A DNA stretch of 64,000 bases from Candidatus Poribacteria bacterium (GTDB taxonomy: Bacteria; Poribacteria; WGA-4E; WGA-3G), in contig JAAXGN010000049.1 of NCBI GenBank assembly GCA_012267415.1, positions 1-64,000 on the forward strand. The letters are read 5' to 3'. The translations under genes and the position numbers were made by a program. Of the stretch, positions 9,187 to 18,182 are shown in pieces (position 1 is the stretch's first letter; each line of letters opens with the position of its first letter). Below the pieces are notes generated by a model. That model searched no databases, was not told where the DNA came from, and saw nothing but the letters and a program-made list of their open reading frames with translations.

Positions 9187-9426
9187 TTACACTACAGGTT
9201 TTCCACCGATAGGGTCGAAACAGGAACGCGATTGCTTACAAGCATTAGGAGACACGAAGTCGTCATCGGGACCAACGACCTGCATAGTGCAATTACACCA
9301 ATAGTGGGTTCCCGGATTCTCTTTTACGAGGTTTTGTAAGTTTCCTCCGGGAATGTAAAGTGCTTTTGTCCGTAGGTTCTGACATATCGGACGCTTAAAG
9401 ATTGGAAGTGTTTTTCCGTCTAACAT
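9187..9426 (-). CDS. Small cysteine-containing protein of the Mo-hydroxylase operon
   Basis: 79 residues; the ATG at 9426 was preferred over 9432 because AAAGGAG then has normal spacing. It contains six cysteines: C-x25-C-x-C, then C and C near the end (N-A-C-K-Q-S-R-S-C). The Cys pairs suggest metal or Fe-S binding, but no known ferredoxin spacing is present. It follows the FAD subunit gene by 13 bases, so it is almost certainly cotranscribed with the oxidoreductase. I do not recognise the family. An electron-transfer or assembly role is an inference from position. Confidence 0.6.
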   Translation of the reverse strand: MLDGKTLPIFKRPICQNLRTKALYIPGGNLQNLVKENPGTHYWCNCTMQVVGPDDDFVSPNACKQSRSCFDPIGGKPVV

Positions 9427-9438
9427 ATTCATTCTCCT

Positions 9439-10419
9439 TTAGCTTATTGCCATCATTGCTGCACGACTGATGAGGTTTTGGGTTAAGGTGACCTTATACG
9501 CGTTGTCAGTCAAGGGTTGTGCATTCTTAACGGCTTCTTCACCAGCGTTCATACTAAGCGATTCGTTAATGGTCTTACCTGTCAATACTGTTTCAGCTTC
9601 TGGGGATCGCCACGGTGCTGGTGCAACACCGCCAAGAACGACGTTTGCACGTTGACACGTTTTTCCGGTCATCTCAAAAACGGCTGCGACGCTTGACAAG
9701 GCAAAATCGGGAGCACCTTTCTCTCTCGCTTTCAGATAGAAACTCTTTGTATTCGGATTAGGTGCTGGTACTTGCACTTCTACAACGATCTCGTTGGGTT
9801 GCAATATGTTCTCCCGTATCAGGTTCGCTGCTGGTAGCGTGAAGAATTCTTCAACCTTCACCGTTTTATCACCTTCTGGACCAACTATCTTGAGCGATGC
9901 GTTGAGTGCTATCAATGCGGGTGCTATATCAGAAGGATGCACGATATAAACCGGACCGTCCCCGAAGATTGCGTGGTATTTGTTTAAGCCGTCAACGGCG
10001 TAACACATATCGCCACCTTTCTTGAAACAATTGACGGTTTCATCTCTGTAGTACCAACATCTCGGACGTTGGCAGAGGTTTCCTCCGAGTGTGCCAACGT
10101 TCCTAATCTGGGGTGTCGCAACTGATGCTGCCGCTTGTGAGAGCACACTGTAGTGTTGCTGAATTGTCGGATGCATTGCAATATCAGAGACAGTGGTTAA
10201 TGCGCCAATTGTTAATCCATTGGCATCCGCTTTGATGCCATTCATATCCGGCAACGTCTTGAGATTAACAAGCGTTTTGGGTGTTTCGATGTATTCCTTA
10301 AGTTCAGCGAGTAGGTCAGTCCCACCTGCTATTACCATTACCTCTCCCCATCTACTGTCGCTGAGTAGTGAGGTAACCTGTTTCAGACTTGTCGCGTTGA
10401 CATAACTAAATTTATCCAT
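9439..10419 (-). CDS. FAD-binding subunit of a molybdenum hydroxylase
   Basis: A 326-residue CoxM/XdhB-type subunit. The FAD loop I-A-G-G-T-D-L-L-A-E-L is at about residues 30-40. The second FAD signature is V-G-T-L-G-G-N-L-C-Q-R-P-R-C-W-Y-Y-R (about 105-123). The Cys residues in this loop, and the K-K-G-G-D-M-C-Y-A that follows, resemble the extra cluster-binding loop of YagS/PaoB. It passes electrons from the molybdenum and 2Fe-2S centres to FAD. It lies 11 bases after the Mo subunit gene in the operon. Its length matches the family. Confidence 0.9.
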   Translation of the reverse strand: MDKFSYVNATSLKQVTSLLSDSRWGEVMVIAGGTDLLAELKEYIETPKTLVNLKTLPDMNGIKADANGLTIGALTTVSDIAMHPTIQQHYSVLSQAAASVATPQIRNVGTLGGNLCQRPRCWYYRDETVNCFKKGGDMCYAVDGLNKYHAIFGDGPVYIVHPSDIAPALIALNASLKIVGPEGDKTVKVEEFFTLPAANLIRENILQPNEIVVEVQVPAPNPNTKSFYLKAREKGAPDFALSSVAAVFEMTGKTCQRANVVLGGVAPAPWRSPEAETVLTGKTINESLSMNAGEEAVKNAQPLTDNAYKVTLTQNLISRAAMMAIS

Positions 10420-10430
10420 TGTTTACCTCC

Positions 10431-12548
10431 TTATGCCTTCTCAGCAAGTGCGTTGAGGACTTTATCTGGTGTTATAGGGAGTTCTCTAATTCGGACACCG
10501 ATTGCGTTATAGACTGCATTCGCTATTGCGCCGAGTGTAGGGATACATGGCGGTTCACCAACACCTGAGACTTTTCGGTGTGTATCAAAAACGATAGGCT
10601 TAATTTCAGGTATCTCATAAGTCCCGGGAACTTTGTAGTCCTCAAGGTTTGCGTTAAGCATACGTCCTGTCATTGGGTCCATGATGCGTTCTTCCAGTAA
10701 CGTTTGTCCTATCCCCATAATCACACCACCGTTAATCTGACTTTCAGTGGTTAGTCGGTTGATTGCTAATCCACAATCTTGGACAGCGACGATTTTAAGT
10801 ATTTTGACATGTCCTGTTTGTGTATCAACCTCAACCTCTGCGAACTGTGTACCTGCGACGCCACCTTGTCGAAGTTCTCGGTCCCACTCTCCGCCTTCAC
10901 TGATGGTTTCCTGTCCGAGTAGACCTGTTGCCTGTTGCCAAGTTACCGTTTTAGTTCGGTCAGAAGCGACATAGATAGTTCCTGTTCCAATACGGAGGTC
11001 ATCTACGGGTGCTTGTAGTAGCGGTGCAACGTGTTCAAATAGTTTCTGCTTCGCATTAGCGGCTGCAGTTTTTATGACGGGTGCGACTGATGGGGTCGTT
11101 TGACTTCCGCCACTCCCACCGGCAGGTAATCCGGGAGCACTATCACCGATTTTGACGATAATATCTTCGGTTGTGAGTCCAAATTCTTCTGCGACGATGA
11201 TGGCGATGGCTGTTCTGATTCCTGTTCCGATGTCTTGTGTGCCGGTGATGGCTTCCACGGTGCCGTCTGCGTTGATATTCACACGTGCTTGCGTATTGGC
11301 ACCGCCGCCGCCTCCCCATTGACCGCTACCGACACCCATGCCACGTTTTTTAATACCCGTTCCAGAACCAGCGACACTATTACGTCTGTGCCATCCAATT
11401 TCTTGTGCGCCGAGTGTGTATTGTGCTTGTCGCACCTCACTCTCATCGTTTAGACGTCGGAATTCAAGTGGATTCATACCGAGTTTTTCTGCGAGTTCAT
11501 CCATCAATGAATCCATTGCGAATGCACCTTGTGGGTGTCCAGGGGCACGCATTGCACGTTGGCTGCCAGCATTGACAGCGACGTTAGTGCGTTCTGTTCG
11601 GATATTCGGGACATGGTAGACGTAGGGACCTGTGAAACCTGCACCTCCGCCTGTACCTCCAGTACCGTAGCCACGCATATCGTAAGCGATAAGACGTCCA
11701 TCACGGGTTGCGCCTGCTTTTACATGCTGTGTCATTGAGGGTCTGTTCCCTGCTACGAGGTGTTCAGCCTTTCGTGTCAACATCAGTTTTACGGGTCTTT
11801 CTGTCATGCGTGATAGTCGTGCTGCTGTGAGTCCTTCAACACCAGGGCTAAATTTACTACCAAAACCGCCTCCCATGTGTTCCGTAATCACATGCACTTG
11901 ATTCGCTGGTAATTCAAGACGACGTGCAAGATCATTTCTGACACCGAAAACTGCCTGTGTAGATGCCCAAACAGTTAAGTTTTGTTCATCCGTCCATTCT
12001 ACGACGTGTCCGTGTGTTTCCAAACAGACATGCGTTTGAACAGGTGTGTGATATGTGGCTTCAACAGTGACAGCTGCTTCAGCGAATCCTGCTTCTACGT
12101 CTCCTCCTCCGCCTCTGCTGGGATTACTCTGGTTTCCTTTCCAATCGTCACGGACTTGTGGTGCACCTTCCGCCATTGCATCAGCTTCAGTTGCGACAAA
12201 AGGCAGTTCTTCCAATTCAACATAAATTGCTCGTAGTGCGTCCTTTGCGATGTCATCAGTTTCTGCTGCGACTGCAGCGATTTCCTGTCCCTGATACCGA
12301 ATTTTTCTGCCGACTTCTATGAGCGGCATAACAGCTCGGACACCCGGCATTTCTTCCGCATCTGTCAAATCTATATCTGTGACGGTTGCGTGTGGAACTT
12401 CAGACCGAAGGATACGTCCGTATAACATTCCTGGTCGGTTAATATCGTAAGTATACTTTGCTTTTCCTGTAACTTTTTCCTTACCGGACAAACGGGTAAT
12501 CCGCTTACCAATAAGTCGAGACTGGCTCGCTTCTCCCCATGATGCCAT
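10431..12548 (-). CDS. Molybdopterin-binding subunit, PaoC/YagR-like aldehyde oxidase
   Basis: A 705-residue large subunit of the xanthine oxidase family, in the shorter class like YagR/PaoC. The N-terminal Ald_Xan_dh_C domain covers about residues 18-125. The cofactor domain contains G-G-G-F-G-S-K-F (about 228), R-A-M-R-A-P-G-H-P-Q (about 335) and G-G-S-G-G-S-Q-T-T-P. The catalytic Glu region is G-V-G-E-P-P near the end. It hydroxylates an aldehyde or heterocycle; the natural substrate is not visible. The TAT signal on its 2Fe-2S partner implies that the folded complex is exported to the periplasm. It is preceded by an AAAGGAG-like site and placed between the 2Fe-2S and FAD genes. Confidence 0.9.
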   Translation of the reverse strand: MASWGEASQSRLIGKRITRLSGKEKVTGKAKYTYDINRPGMLYGRILRSEVPHATVTDIDLTDAEEMPGVRAVMPLIEVGRKIRYQGQEIAAVAAETDDIAKDALRAIYVELEELPFVATEADAMAEGAPQVRDDWKGNQSNPSRGGGGDVEAGFAEAAVTVEATYHTPVQTHVCLETHGHVVEWTDEQNLTVWASTQAVFGVRNDLARRLELPANQVHVITEHMGGGFGSKFSPGVEGLTAARLSRMTERPVKLMLTRKAEHLVAGNRPSMTQHVKAGATRDGRLIAYDMRGYGTGGTGGGAGFTGPYVYHVPNIRTERTNVAVNAGSQRAMRAPGHPQGAFAMDSLMDELAEKLGMNPLEFRRLNDESEVRQAQYTLGAQEIGWHRRNSVAGSGTGIKKRGMGVGSGQWGGGGGANTQARVNINADGTVEAITGTQDIGTGIRTAIAIIVAEEFGLTTEDIIVKIGDSAPGLPAGGSGGSQTTPSVAPVIKTAAANAKQKLFEHVAPLLQAPVDDLRIGTGTIYVASDRTKTVTWQQATGLLGQETISEGGEWDRELRQGGVAGTQFAEVEVDTQTGHVKILKIVAVQDCGLAINRLTTESQINGGVIMGIGQTLLEERIMDPMTGRMLNANLEDYKVPGTYEIPEIKPIVFDTHRKVSGVGEPPCIPTLGAIANAVYNAIGVRIRELPITPDKVLNALAEKA

Positions 12549-12565
12549 AGTTTTTCTCCTTTTTT

Positions 12566-13201
12566 TTACATTTTCTCTGAAGCAGTTTCGACTGCGTCAA
12601 AGATGAACGGGTAAGTTCCGCAACGACAGGTGTTGCCCGATAAGCCTTCCTTTATCTCTGTGAGGGTTGGCTTTCTGTTTTCGTTCAAGAGTGCGACTGA
12701 AGATACGATGAATCCTGAGGTGCAGAATCCACACATCATTGCATCGTGTTTGATGAATGCTTCTTGTATAGGATGGAGGTTATCTCCGTTGGCGATACCT
12801 TCCACGGTGGTAATTTGCTTACCTTGTGCATCCATTGCGAGCATCATACATGCGTAAACTGCTTTTCCATCTACTAAGACGGTGCAGCCTCCGCATTCGC
12901 CTCTATCACAGATAAGTTTTGCGCCTGTCAAATCGACGTTATTTCCACCTGTATCCATACCGTCGCGCAATACTGTTAAGAGTGTCGTGCGTGCTTCAAC
13001 TTCAATTTCATAGATGGTATCATTAATGTTGAGTTGAATTTCTGCTTTGGAGATTGCTTGATCGGTTTGTGCGTCTGCGGTTTTCTCGTCGCCGACTAAT
13101 ATTGCTGGTGCAACGGTTGCTGCAACTGTACCGGTTCCTACGCCTTTTATGAAGCTCCGCCGCGTGATGTTCGTGTCCTGTTTTTTGTCTTTATCCGACA
13201 T
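12566..13201 (-). CDS. TAT-exported 2Fe-2S subunit of the Mo-hydroxylase
   Basis: 211 residues from the ATG at 13201, chosen for AAAGGAG six bases upstream; a longer frame to 13261 lacks a site. Residues about 12-35 carry a twin-arginine motif, T-R-R-S-F-I-K-G, and a hydrophobic Ala/Val-rich core ending A-D-A-Q. The plant-type cluster ligands are C-D-R-G-E-C-G-G-C...C, and the second cluster is C-G-F-C...C-R-C. This is the YagT/PaoA type. It relays electrons from the molybdenum centre to FAD and carries the complex across the membrane. First gene of the operon. Confidence 0.9.
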   Translation of the reverse strand: MSDKDKKQDTNITRRSFIKGVGTGTVAATVAPAILVGDEKTADAQTDQAISKAEIQLNINDTIYEIEVEARTTLLTVLRDGMDTGGNNVDLTGAKLICDRGECGGCTVLVDGKAVYACMMLAMDAQGKQITTVEGIANGDNLHPIQEAFIKHDAMMCGFCTSGFIVSSVALLNENRKPTLTEIKEGLSGNTCRCGTYPFIFDAVETASEKM

Positions 13202-13322
13202 ACCGTGCTCCTTTAACTTGATACTTAAGTAGAATTTAGCAGGATTGCTATTTTTTGGCAAGTTAAAACTGCACTGGTGTGTAAAGTTATGGTTACCTTA
13301 TGCGTCAAATTTAGGGATGTTC

Positions 13323-13450
13323 CCAGGCCGGTAGATGCGAAAATCGCATCTACCGGCCTGGGGTAATCAAAATTACTTGACATCAGGTGCGATAAGGAAA
13401 TTGTATCTACCGGGGGATGAGAGTGTATAATTATTTTCAAGATTCAACAT
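13323..13450. repeat. 18-bp perfect REP hairpin plus degenerate copy and shared tail
   Basis: CCAGGCCGGTAGATGCGA (13323-13340) and its exact complement (13344-13361) are separated by three bases. A degenerate AGGTGCGATAAGGAAATTGTATCTACC follows, then ggggatgagagtgtataattattttcaagatt. That tail recurs at 26075-26107 after another REP. Confidence 0.85.
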
Positions 13451-13479
13451 AGCTTTAGGTCTTTTGCGCGGTAATTGAT

Positions 13480-14496
13480 CTAATGGGAAATATTATCCAC
13501 GTTCCAAATAATAACCATACCATCAGAACAGCCACTTGCTATAGTTTTGTCTTTCGCAAAAGCTGTTTTTGATAGTGCTTTGTCCCCCAAGAATGTGACT
13601 GCCCCAATTTGCCCTGTATGTCCTATAAACGTATGCAAATGTTTCCCAGCTGCCACATCCCATAATCTGACAGTATTATCGGAACTCCCACTTGCAAGAA
13701 GTTTTCCATTGCTTGAGAAATCAACGGCGGTGATAGCACTTGTGTGACCTATAAGAGTATAAAAGGGGTTTTCCCTATCCGCTATATTCCATAACTGGAT
13801 TGTTTTGTCCTTACTTCCAGTAGCGACATTTTTCCCACCTTCGTATAGGGTTAATACGTTAATGGAATCGGTATGTCCACTCACAAAACGCCAATGATTT
13901 CCACTGATTTCGATAATACATTGATTCGGAATACTATTGAACACCTTTGCCACAGTTTCTCCCTTGTATGAAGTTGCGATTGTTATGTATGTAACATCTG
14001 TCCTTGAGTTACTTCTAGAACTCGCGCGACCACCATCATGCGGGAACCAAGATCGAATTGTGCAGTCTTTGCTACTTGCACTCCAAAACCTATTGCCGTT
14101 TAGAGAGAATGCGACAGTATTCACAGGTGCTGTGTGTTCTTCTCTTGTGCGTCTGAGTTTTCCTGTTTCTGTTTCCCACAACCGTACTGTCTTGTCTGAA
14201 CCACCACTTACGAGAAGTTTTCCATTTGGAGAAAATGCAAGTGCTAAGATAGCATCGGTATGTCCAGTTAAATGTATCTTCTCTTTATAAGTGCTTGCGT
14301 CATATATTTGTATTATTTTGTTTACTGCCACAGCGAGTTGATTTGTTGATCGAGAATATGCTATTGCTTTAATTGGTCCGTATCCAGTATTGATTTGTGA
14401 TATAGCACCTTTAGGTAAATCCTGTGCGTTTCCGTTCACAGATAATACAACAATACTCAACAATAGAACAGTCGATACATTTTTCATAATTTTCAT
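13480..14496 (-). CDS. Secreted WD40 repeat protein
   Basis: 338 residues with a signal peptide (about 1-24, cleavage after N-G-N-A). The rest is about seven WD40 blades, with recurrent A-F-S-P-N-G-K-L-L-V-S-G-G-S-D-K and T-V-R-L-W motifs, consistent with one seven-bladed propeller. It probably acts as a protein-binding scaffold outside the cytoplasm. It lies 85 bases downstream of the membrane-tethered sigma factor gene on the same strand. In two other loci of this window the WD40 part is fused directly to a related sigma factor, which supports a functional link. An AAAGGA site precedes the ATG. Confidence 0.8.
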   Translation of the reverse strand: MKIMKNVSTVLLLSIVVLSVNGNAQDLPKGAISQINTGYGPIKAIAYSRSTNQLAVAVNKIIQIYDASTYKEKIHLTGHTDAILALAFSPNGKLLVSGGSDKTVRLWETETGKLRRTREEHTAPVNTVAFSLNGNRFWSASSKDCTIRSWFPHDGGRASSRSNSRTDVTYITIATSYKGETVAKVFNSIPNQCIIEISGNHWRFVSGHTDSINVLTLYEGGKNVATGSKDKTIQLWNIADRENPFYTLIGHTSAITAVDFSSNGKLLASGSSDNTVRLWDVAAGKHLHTFIGHTGQIGAVTFLGDKALSKTAFAKDKTIASGCSDGMVIIWNVDNISH

Positions 14497-14580
14497 TTAT
14501 TATTTCCTTTGAGTTATATAAAGCATATATGGTGAATTTCGAAAATAAATACACATTTTGATCTTGGTAGGTGCGATTTC

Positions 14581-15906
14581 CTATTCAGGCACTATAGAAA
14601 TACTGGCAATATATGAATTAACTTTACCTTGTCCACTATACAACTTACCGGTAGCTCCTAATATAAAGTTCGCCCCTTTATGAAATTGGTAGGTGATTCT
14701 TCCTGTTTTGCCCCGTGGTATTCCAGAGGCTGCGGCGAGTATAGTTTTAGGAACATCAGTAATTTGGCGATTAGTCGTTTTCGCAAACAAGATAAAAGCA
14801 CCGGAAGCCTCTGCATTACCTACGCGAAAATCAACTGTAAGGGTAGCCCCATTTCTGAATGCGGTTGCGTCAATCTCAATCGCATTGTAATGTTGATAAC
14901 CTGCAGAAGGTGTTTGGAATATGCTCAATATTTCTTGTGATGGCTTTTCATTGTTGAGTACAACTTTTTTTGCTCGTGCGTATTGGAATCTGGCTACATA
15001 TCCTGGTTGTTCTACGTTCATGTCAAATCCGTTGCTTATAGTCGGTGTTTCGGCTTGTCCATGTTTAGATAGGACATTCTTTTTTTCAAGCAGATTAAGA
15101 ACTTTAGGTGCGTCAACAATTTCGACCGACAGTGGAGATGTGGCATCAAAGTTAAAAGGTCGTTGATAATGAGATAATAGATGGTTGCCTATTCCCAACA
15201 TCATCATCACGCAAACAACAGATGATACAGCGATCACCCAAGGCACAAAAGGTTTTCCTCCTATTGGGACATCTGGCTTGATATGTGCAATTTCTTTGAT
15301 GATATTATCAGTGAGATTTGCTCTAATCTGAAAACCTTCTAATGCTTCACGGATTATAGGTTCCGCCCTTTTTAATCGGATTCTGGCACGTCGAAGTCGA
15401 CTTTTGACAGTGCTTGTTGATACTCCCAAGAATCGACTAATTTCTTCACATGTCATCTCACCGAAGTAGTGGAGTGTAACCACGGTACGTTCACTCTCTG
15501 GTAGTCGTGCGAGCAATTTATGTACAATTTCTCGCTGAACTTCAACTTCGGATTTTTCTTTCTCTTCCGCAATATAACGAGAATAGGTCATTTTTTCTAT
15601 CAGATTAGTATCTGTTTCATCAATTGATTGTGTATGCATCTTTTTTTTTCTAAGCCATGCATGGCACTGACGTGCGGCAATTCTATAAAGCCATCCAGAA
15701 AAACAGTGATGATTTTTCAAAGTAGCTATTTTCTGGTAGGCTATTAGAAATGTATCTTGTGCAATTTCTTCTGCAATGTGGAAATCACCCACTTTCCGCC
15801 ACGCGAGTGCATGAATAGGTTTTTGGTATTTGTTTACCAATGATGTAAAAGCGTCTTGGTCACCATCAAGAACATTTTGAATCAGTTCAATTTCATCGTT
15901 TTTCAC
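14581..15906 (-). CDS. Membrane-tethered ECF sigma factor with outer sensory domain
   Basis: 441 residues from a GTG at 15906 with GGAGG six bases upstream. Residues 1-90 are sigma region 2 (D-F-H-I-A-E-E-I-A-Q-D-T-F-L) and about 125-185 are region 4 (L-P-E-S-E-R-T-V-V-T-L-H-Y-F-G-E-M, then an HTH). A single membrane helix spans about 222-243. A linker and a beta-rich domain (about 311-440) follow and should lie in the periplasm. The latter resembles the C-terminus of the neighbouring selenoprotein. Fusion of an ECF sigma to a transmembrane sensor suggests direct control of sigma availability without a separate anti-sigma factor. It sits between the selenoprotein and WD40 genes on the same strand. 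Confidence 0.85.
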   Translation of the reverse strand: MKNDEIELIQNVLDGDQDAFTSLVNKYQKPIHALAWRKVGDFHIAEEIAQDTFLIAYQKIATLKNHHCFSGWLYRIAARQCHAWLRKKKMHTQSIDETDTNLIEKMTYSRYIAEEKEKSEVEVQREIVHKLLARLPESERTVVTLHYFGEMTCEEISRFLGVSTSTVKSRLRRARIRLKRAEPIIREALEGFQIRANLTDNIIKEIAHIKPDVPIGGKPFVPWVIAVSSVVCVMMMLGIGNHLLSHYQRPFNFDATSPLSVEIVDAPKVLNLLEKKNVLSKHGQAETPTISNGFDMNVEQPGYVARFQYARAKKVVLNNEKPSQEILSIFQTPSAGYQHYNAIEIDATAFRNGATLTVDFRVGNAEASGAFILFAKTTNRQITDVPKTILAAASGIPRGKTGRITYQFHKGANFILGATGKLYSGQGKVNSYIASISIVPE

Positions 15907-16086
15907 CCGGTACCTCCAGAAAGGGATATCATCGTTGTAATAGTTTTATGCTTAGTGAAGTACAAGATTGATAACAAAACAACAACCTACACAATTTGTT
16001 GCAGAGGCATTCAAGTGTTATTTTATGAATGCTTCTGCAATCTGTTATAGGTTTTTTGTTGTTTGCATTCTACCTCGTCCGATTCT

Positions 16087-17751
16087 CTACTTTTTAGACT
16101 GGTTTGTTGGAATAGGTTTAACAGAAATATTTGCGAGAAAACCGTTTATTTTGGACTTTTCGTTGTAGGCACCGATTGCTCCTAACTTAAAGACTTGTCC
16201 GTGACGAAAACGATGACTAATCGTTTTCCTTTCATCAGGTAGAATATTCTTCACAGAAGTAAGTGCATTTTCTGGTGATAGTTCCATAGGAGGTTGCTTA
16301 TCACTAGGAAACAGATGAAACGATCCAGCAAGTTCTGCGTCCCCAATCCAAACCTCAATATTGAGCATACCACCGTCCTTATACCCCTTTACATCAATTT
16401 CTACGATAGTATAGTCTTGTGTCCGAAAAACGCTGAGTACCTCTTGTTCCGGTTTTCCTTTGGTAAGAACAACTTTTAATCCGCTGTCTACAATGGCACC
16501 AGATTCAAGGAGCATGTTCCAATCAGTTTTTGTGGGTTGCAGTATGTCTTCATTCAATCCGGGCATTTTTCCATCTAAGGCATTCTTGAGAAATAAAAGG
16601 TACCCTTTTGCCCCGCTGTATGGTGCAGTCTCATTGACCGGTAATCTGCCCATCAATTCAAGTTTCGGCGAGATTACGATAGAATCAGCTGGTGAACCTT
16701 TCTTCCACCCTTTCATTATCGTTTGTGCCAACGGATGCATTTTATCAAATGGTTTAAATCCTTGTTGCTGTCTGAGCGTATTAAGAACTTTCTTAGAAGG
16801 CGTGCGTTCTAATTCAATATTTGATACCCAAGTATTGATATAATTTTCGTTCAAGAATTTGATAACATGTTCATCAGAGAGGGCAACTGCCCTCATGCTT
16901 TTGCCGCTTCCTCAGCAAGATTCATCAAACAACGGTCCATTTATAGAGATAGCATGAATTGGTTTCTGCTGTGCTTTTACGATATCCAACACTTGATCTG
17001 GCTGTACCCAATTAATTTGCTGCGATTTGTAAAAACGTAATATTAGGGCACGTTCCGCAGCATTTTGGGTAATATGTTTTGAGAATTTGACGTTATCTGG
17101 AAAGTTTTTCATTCCTGTTCGTAGTTCCATTTTCGGGCAGAAACCTACGCCCGATATAGTTGCTCCTGGTGTTATCCTATTGACATCAAAGTTTACCGTG
17201 CCTTCAGGCACGTACATCTCAAAAAAGACGACCTTCTCTTCATCTCGTTTTATAATCAGGTGTCCGGTAAACTGGGAAGGCGTGAACCAACCCTCTTTCA
17301 TAACGAATTCGGCATGGATTCGAAACGCGATGTCAGCATATAGATCGTTAAAGGCCCGAAGGCATGCCCATAAACCGCGTGAATCTCCTGCATTGTTGTG
17401 TAATTCTAAGTTAGGTTTTGGGTGCAGTTGTTTGAGCAAAGTGATTACACCTGTGGGATTGACTTTCCAAAGTTCACCTACAGAAACAGGTTTATTTGGA
17501 AGAAAATCTCGAAAAACCGAAGCATCATAATATTTTTCAGATTCAGCAACACGTAAATTCTTCAATTCTTCCCAGTCCTTCATGGTATCGGACACCACAT
17601 CGCCAATTGGAGCAATATAACCCGTAAGTAATATTTTTGATTGACTATTGAGTTTTAGTGTGATTTTAATATCCTCTAAAGATTGATCATTGGCATCTGT
17701 TTGTCCACTTAACATCAATAGAATGACGAAGCAAATTGTCAATATTCTCAT
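16087..17751 (-). CDS. Probable selenoprotein, exported thioredoxin-like (Cys-Sec)
   Basis: Two frames (17751-16912 and 16896-16087) are in the same phase, separated only by one TGA (16914-16912) and five sense codons. Read through, they give 554 residues. Residues 1-20 are a signal peptide and 21-250 are an unknown domain. About 265-400 are thioredoxin-like: D-E-S-C-U-G-S-G-K-S-M, then L-S-D-E-H-V and N-T-W-V. Sec280 aligns with the attacking Cys of a C-x-x-C-K-x-M site and Cys279 precedes it. About 422-547 are a beta domain also found in the adjacent sigma factor. A 6-bp hairpin lies 17 bases after the TGA, where a bacterial SECIS is expected. The alternative is a nonsense-mutated gene, with the 269-residue part started at the ATG at 16896. 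An AAAGGAAC site precedes the first ATG. Confidence 0.72.
16879..16894 (-). promoter_or_regulatory. Candidate bacterial SECIS hairpin
   Basis: In the minus-strand mRNA, GAGGGC-AGUU-GCCCUC forms a perfect 6-bp stem with a four-base loop holding G in its second position. Seventeen bases separate it from the UGA at 16914-16912. The distance and the loop G fit the known requirements for SelB-dependent Sec insertion, judged by eye and not by a folding program. Confidence 0.6.
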
Positions 17752-18182
17752 AATACAGTTCCTTTCGTTGTAATGAATGAAATTTAGAGATTTTTACTCT
17801 ATCTTGATAGAAAAAATATTCAATGAAACTAATAATTTTCCCAAATTCAAATATATTTATGTCTATAGTGACGCGAGTCATGCTTAAAACGGTTGCCTAA
17901 TTCCGGGGTATTTTTACCAATTCTAATTATTCTTGTATAATTCTTTCGCACCTCTACCCAACCTACAGAATAATGTTATATTATTACTTTGAATCATATA
18001 CAGTTCTTTTATAGATTTCATGAAGGGTTCGAAATACGAACCGTTGATTGGACACAAAGACGCGATAATAGAATTCTCCACACCCATAATTAACTTGACA
18101 TTATCACAAGAATAAAATATAATATTGATATTCACAGTCGTGTACAGACATATACATAAAGCAGGAGGACAACCCCAGAGAT
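17752..18182. other. Divergent intergenic region
   Basis: It separates the minus-strand selenoprotein gene from the plus-strand cytochrome gene. It is AT-rich with no supported gene. The right part contains the promoter at 18095-18123. A small inverted repeat, GGTTCG-aaata-CGAACC, lies at about 18027-18043. Confidence 0.5.
18095..18123 (+). promoter_or_regulatory. Consensus sigma70 promoter
   Basis: TTGACA (18095-18100), a 17-base spacer and TATAAT (18118-18123): both hexamers are perfect. It is about 60 bases before the cytochrome/monooxygenase-like gene. Confidence 0.75.

Noticed and set aside
16912..17751. Treating the selenoprotein as two ordinary genes
   Set aside because: The frames are in the same phase, the TGA sits inside a thioredoxin-like active site and a hairpin follows. 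The split model leaves half a redox site on each side.
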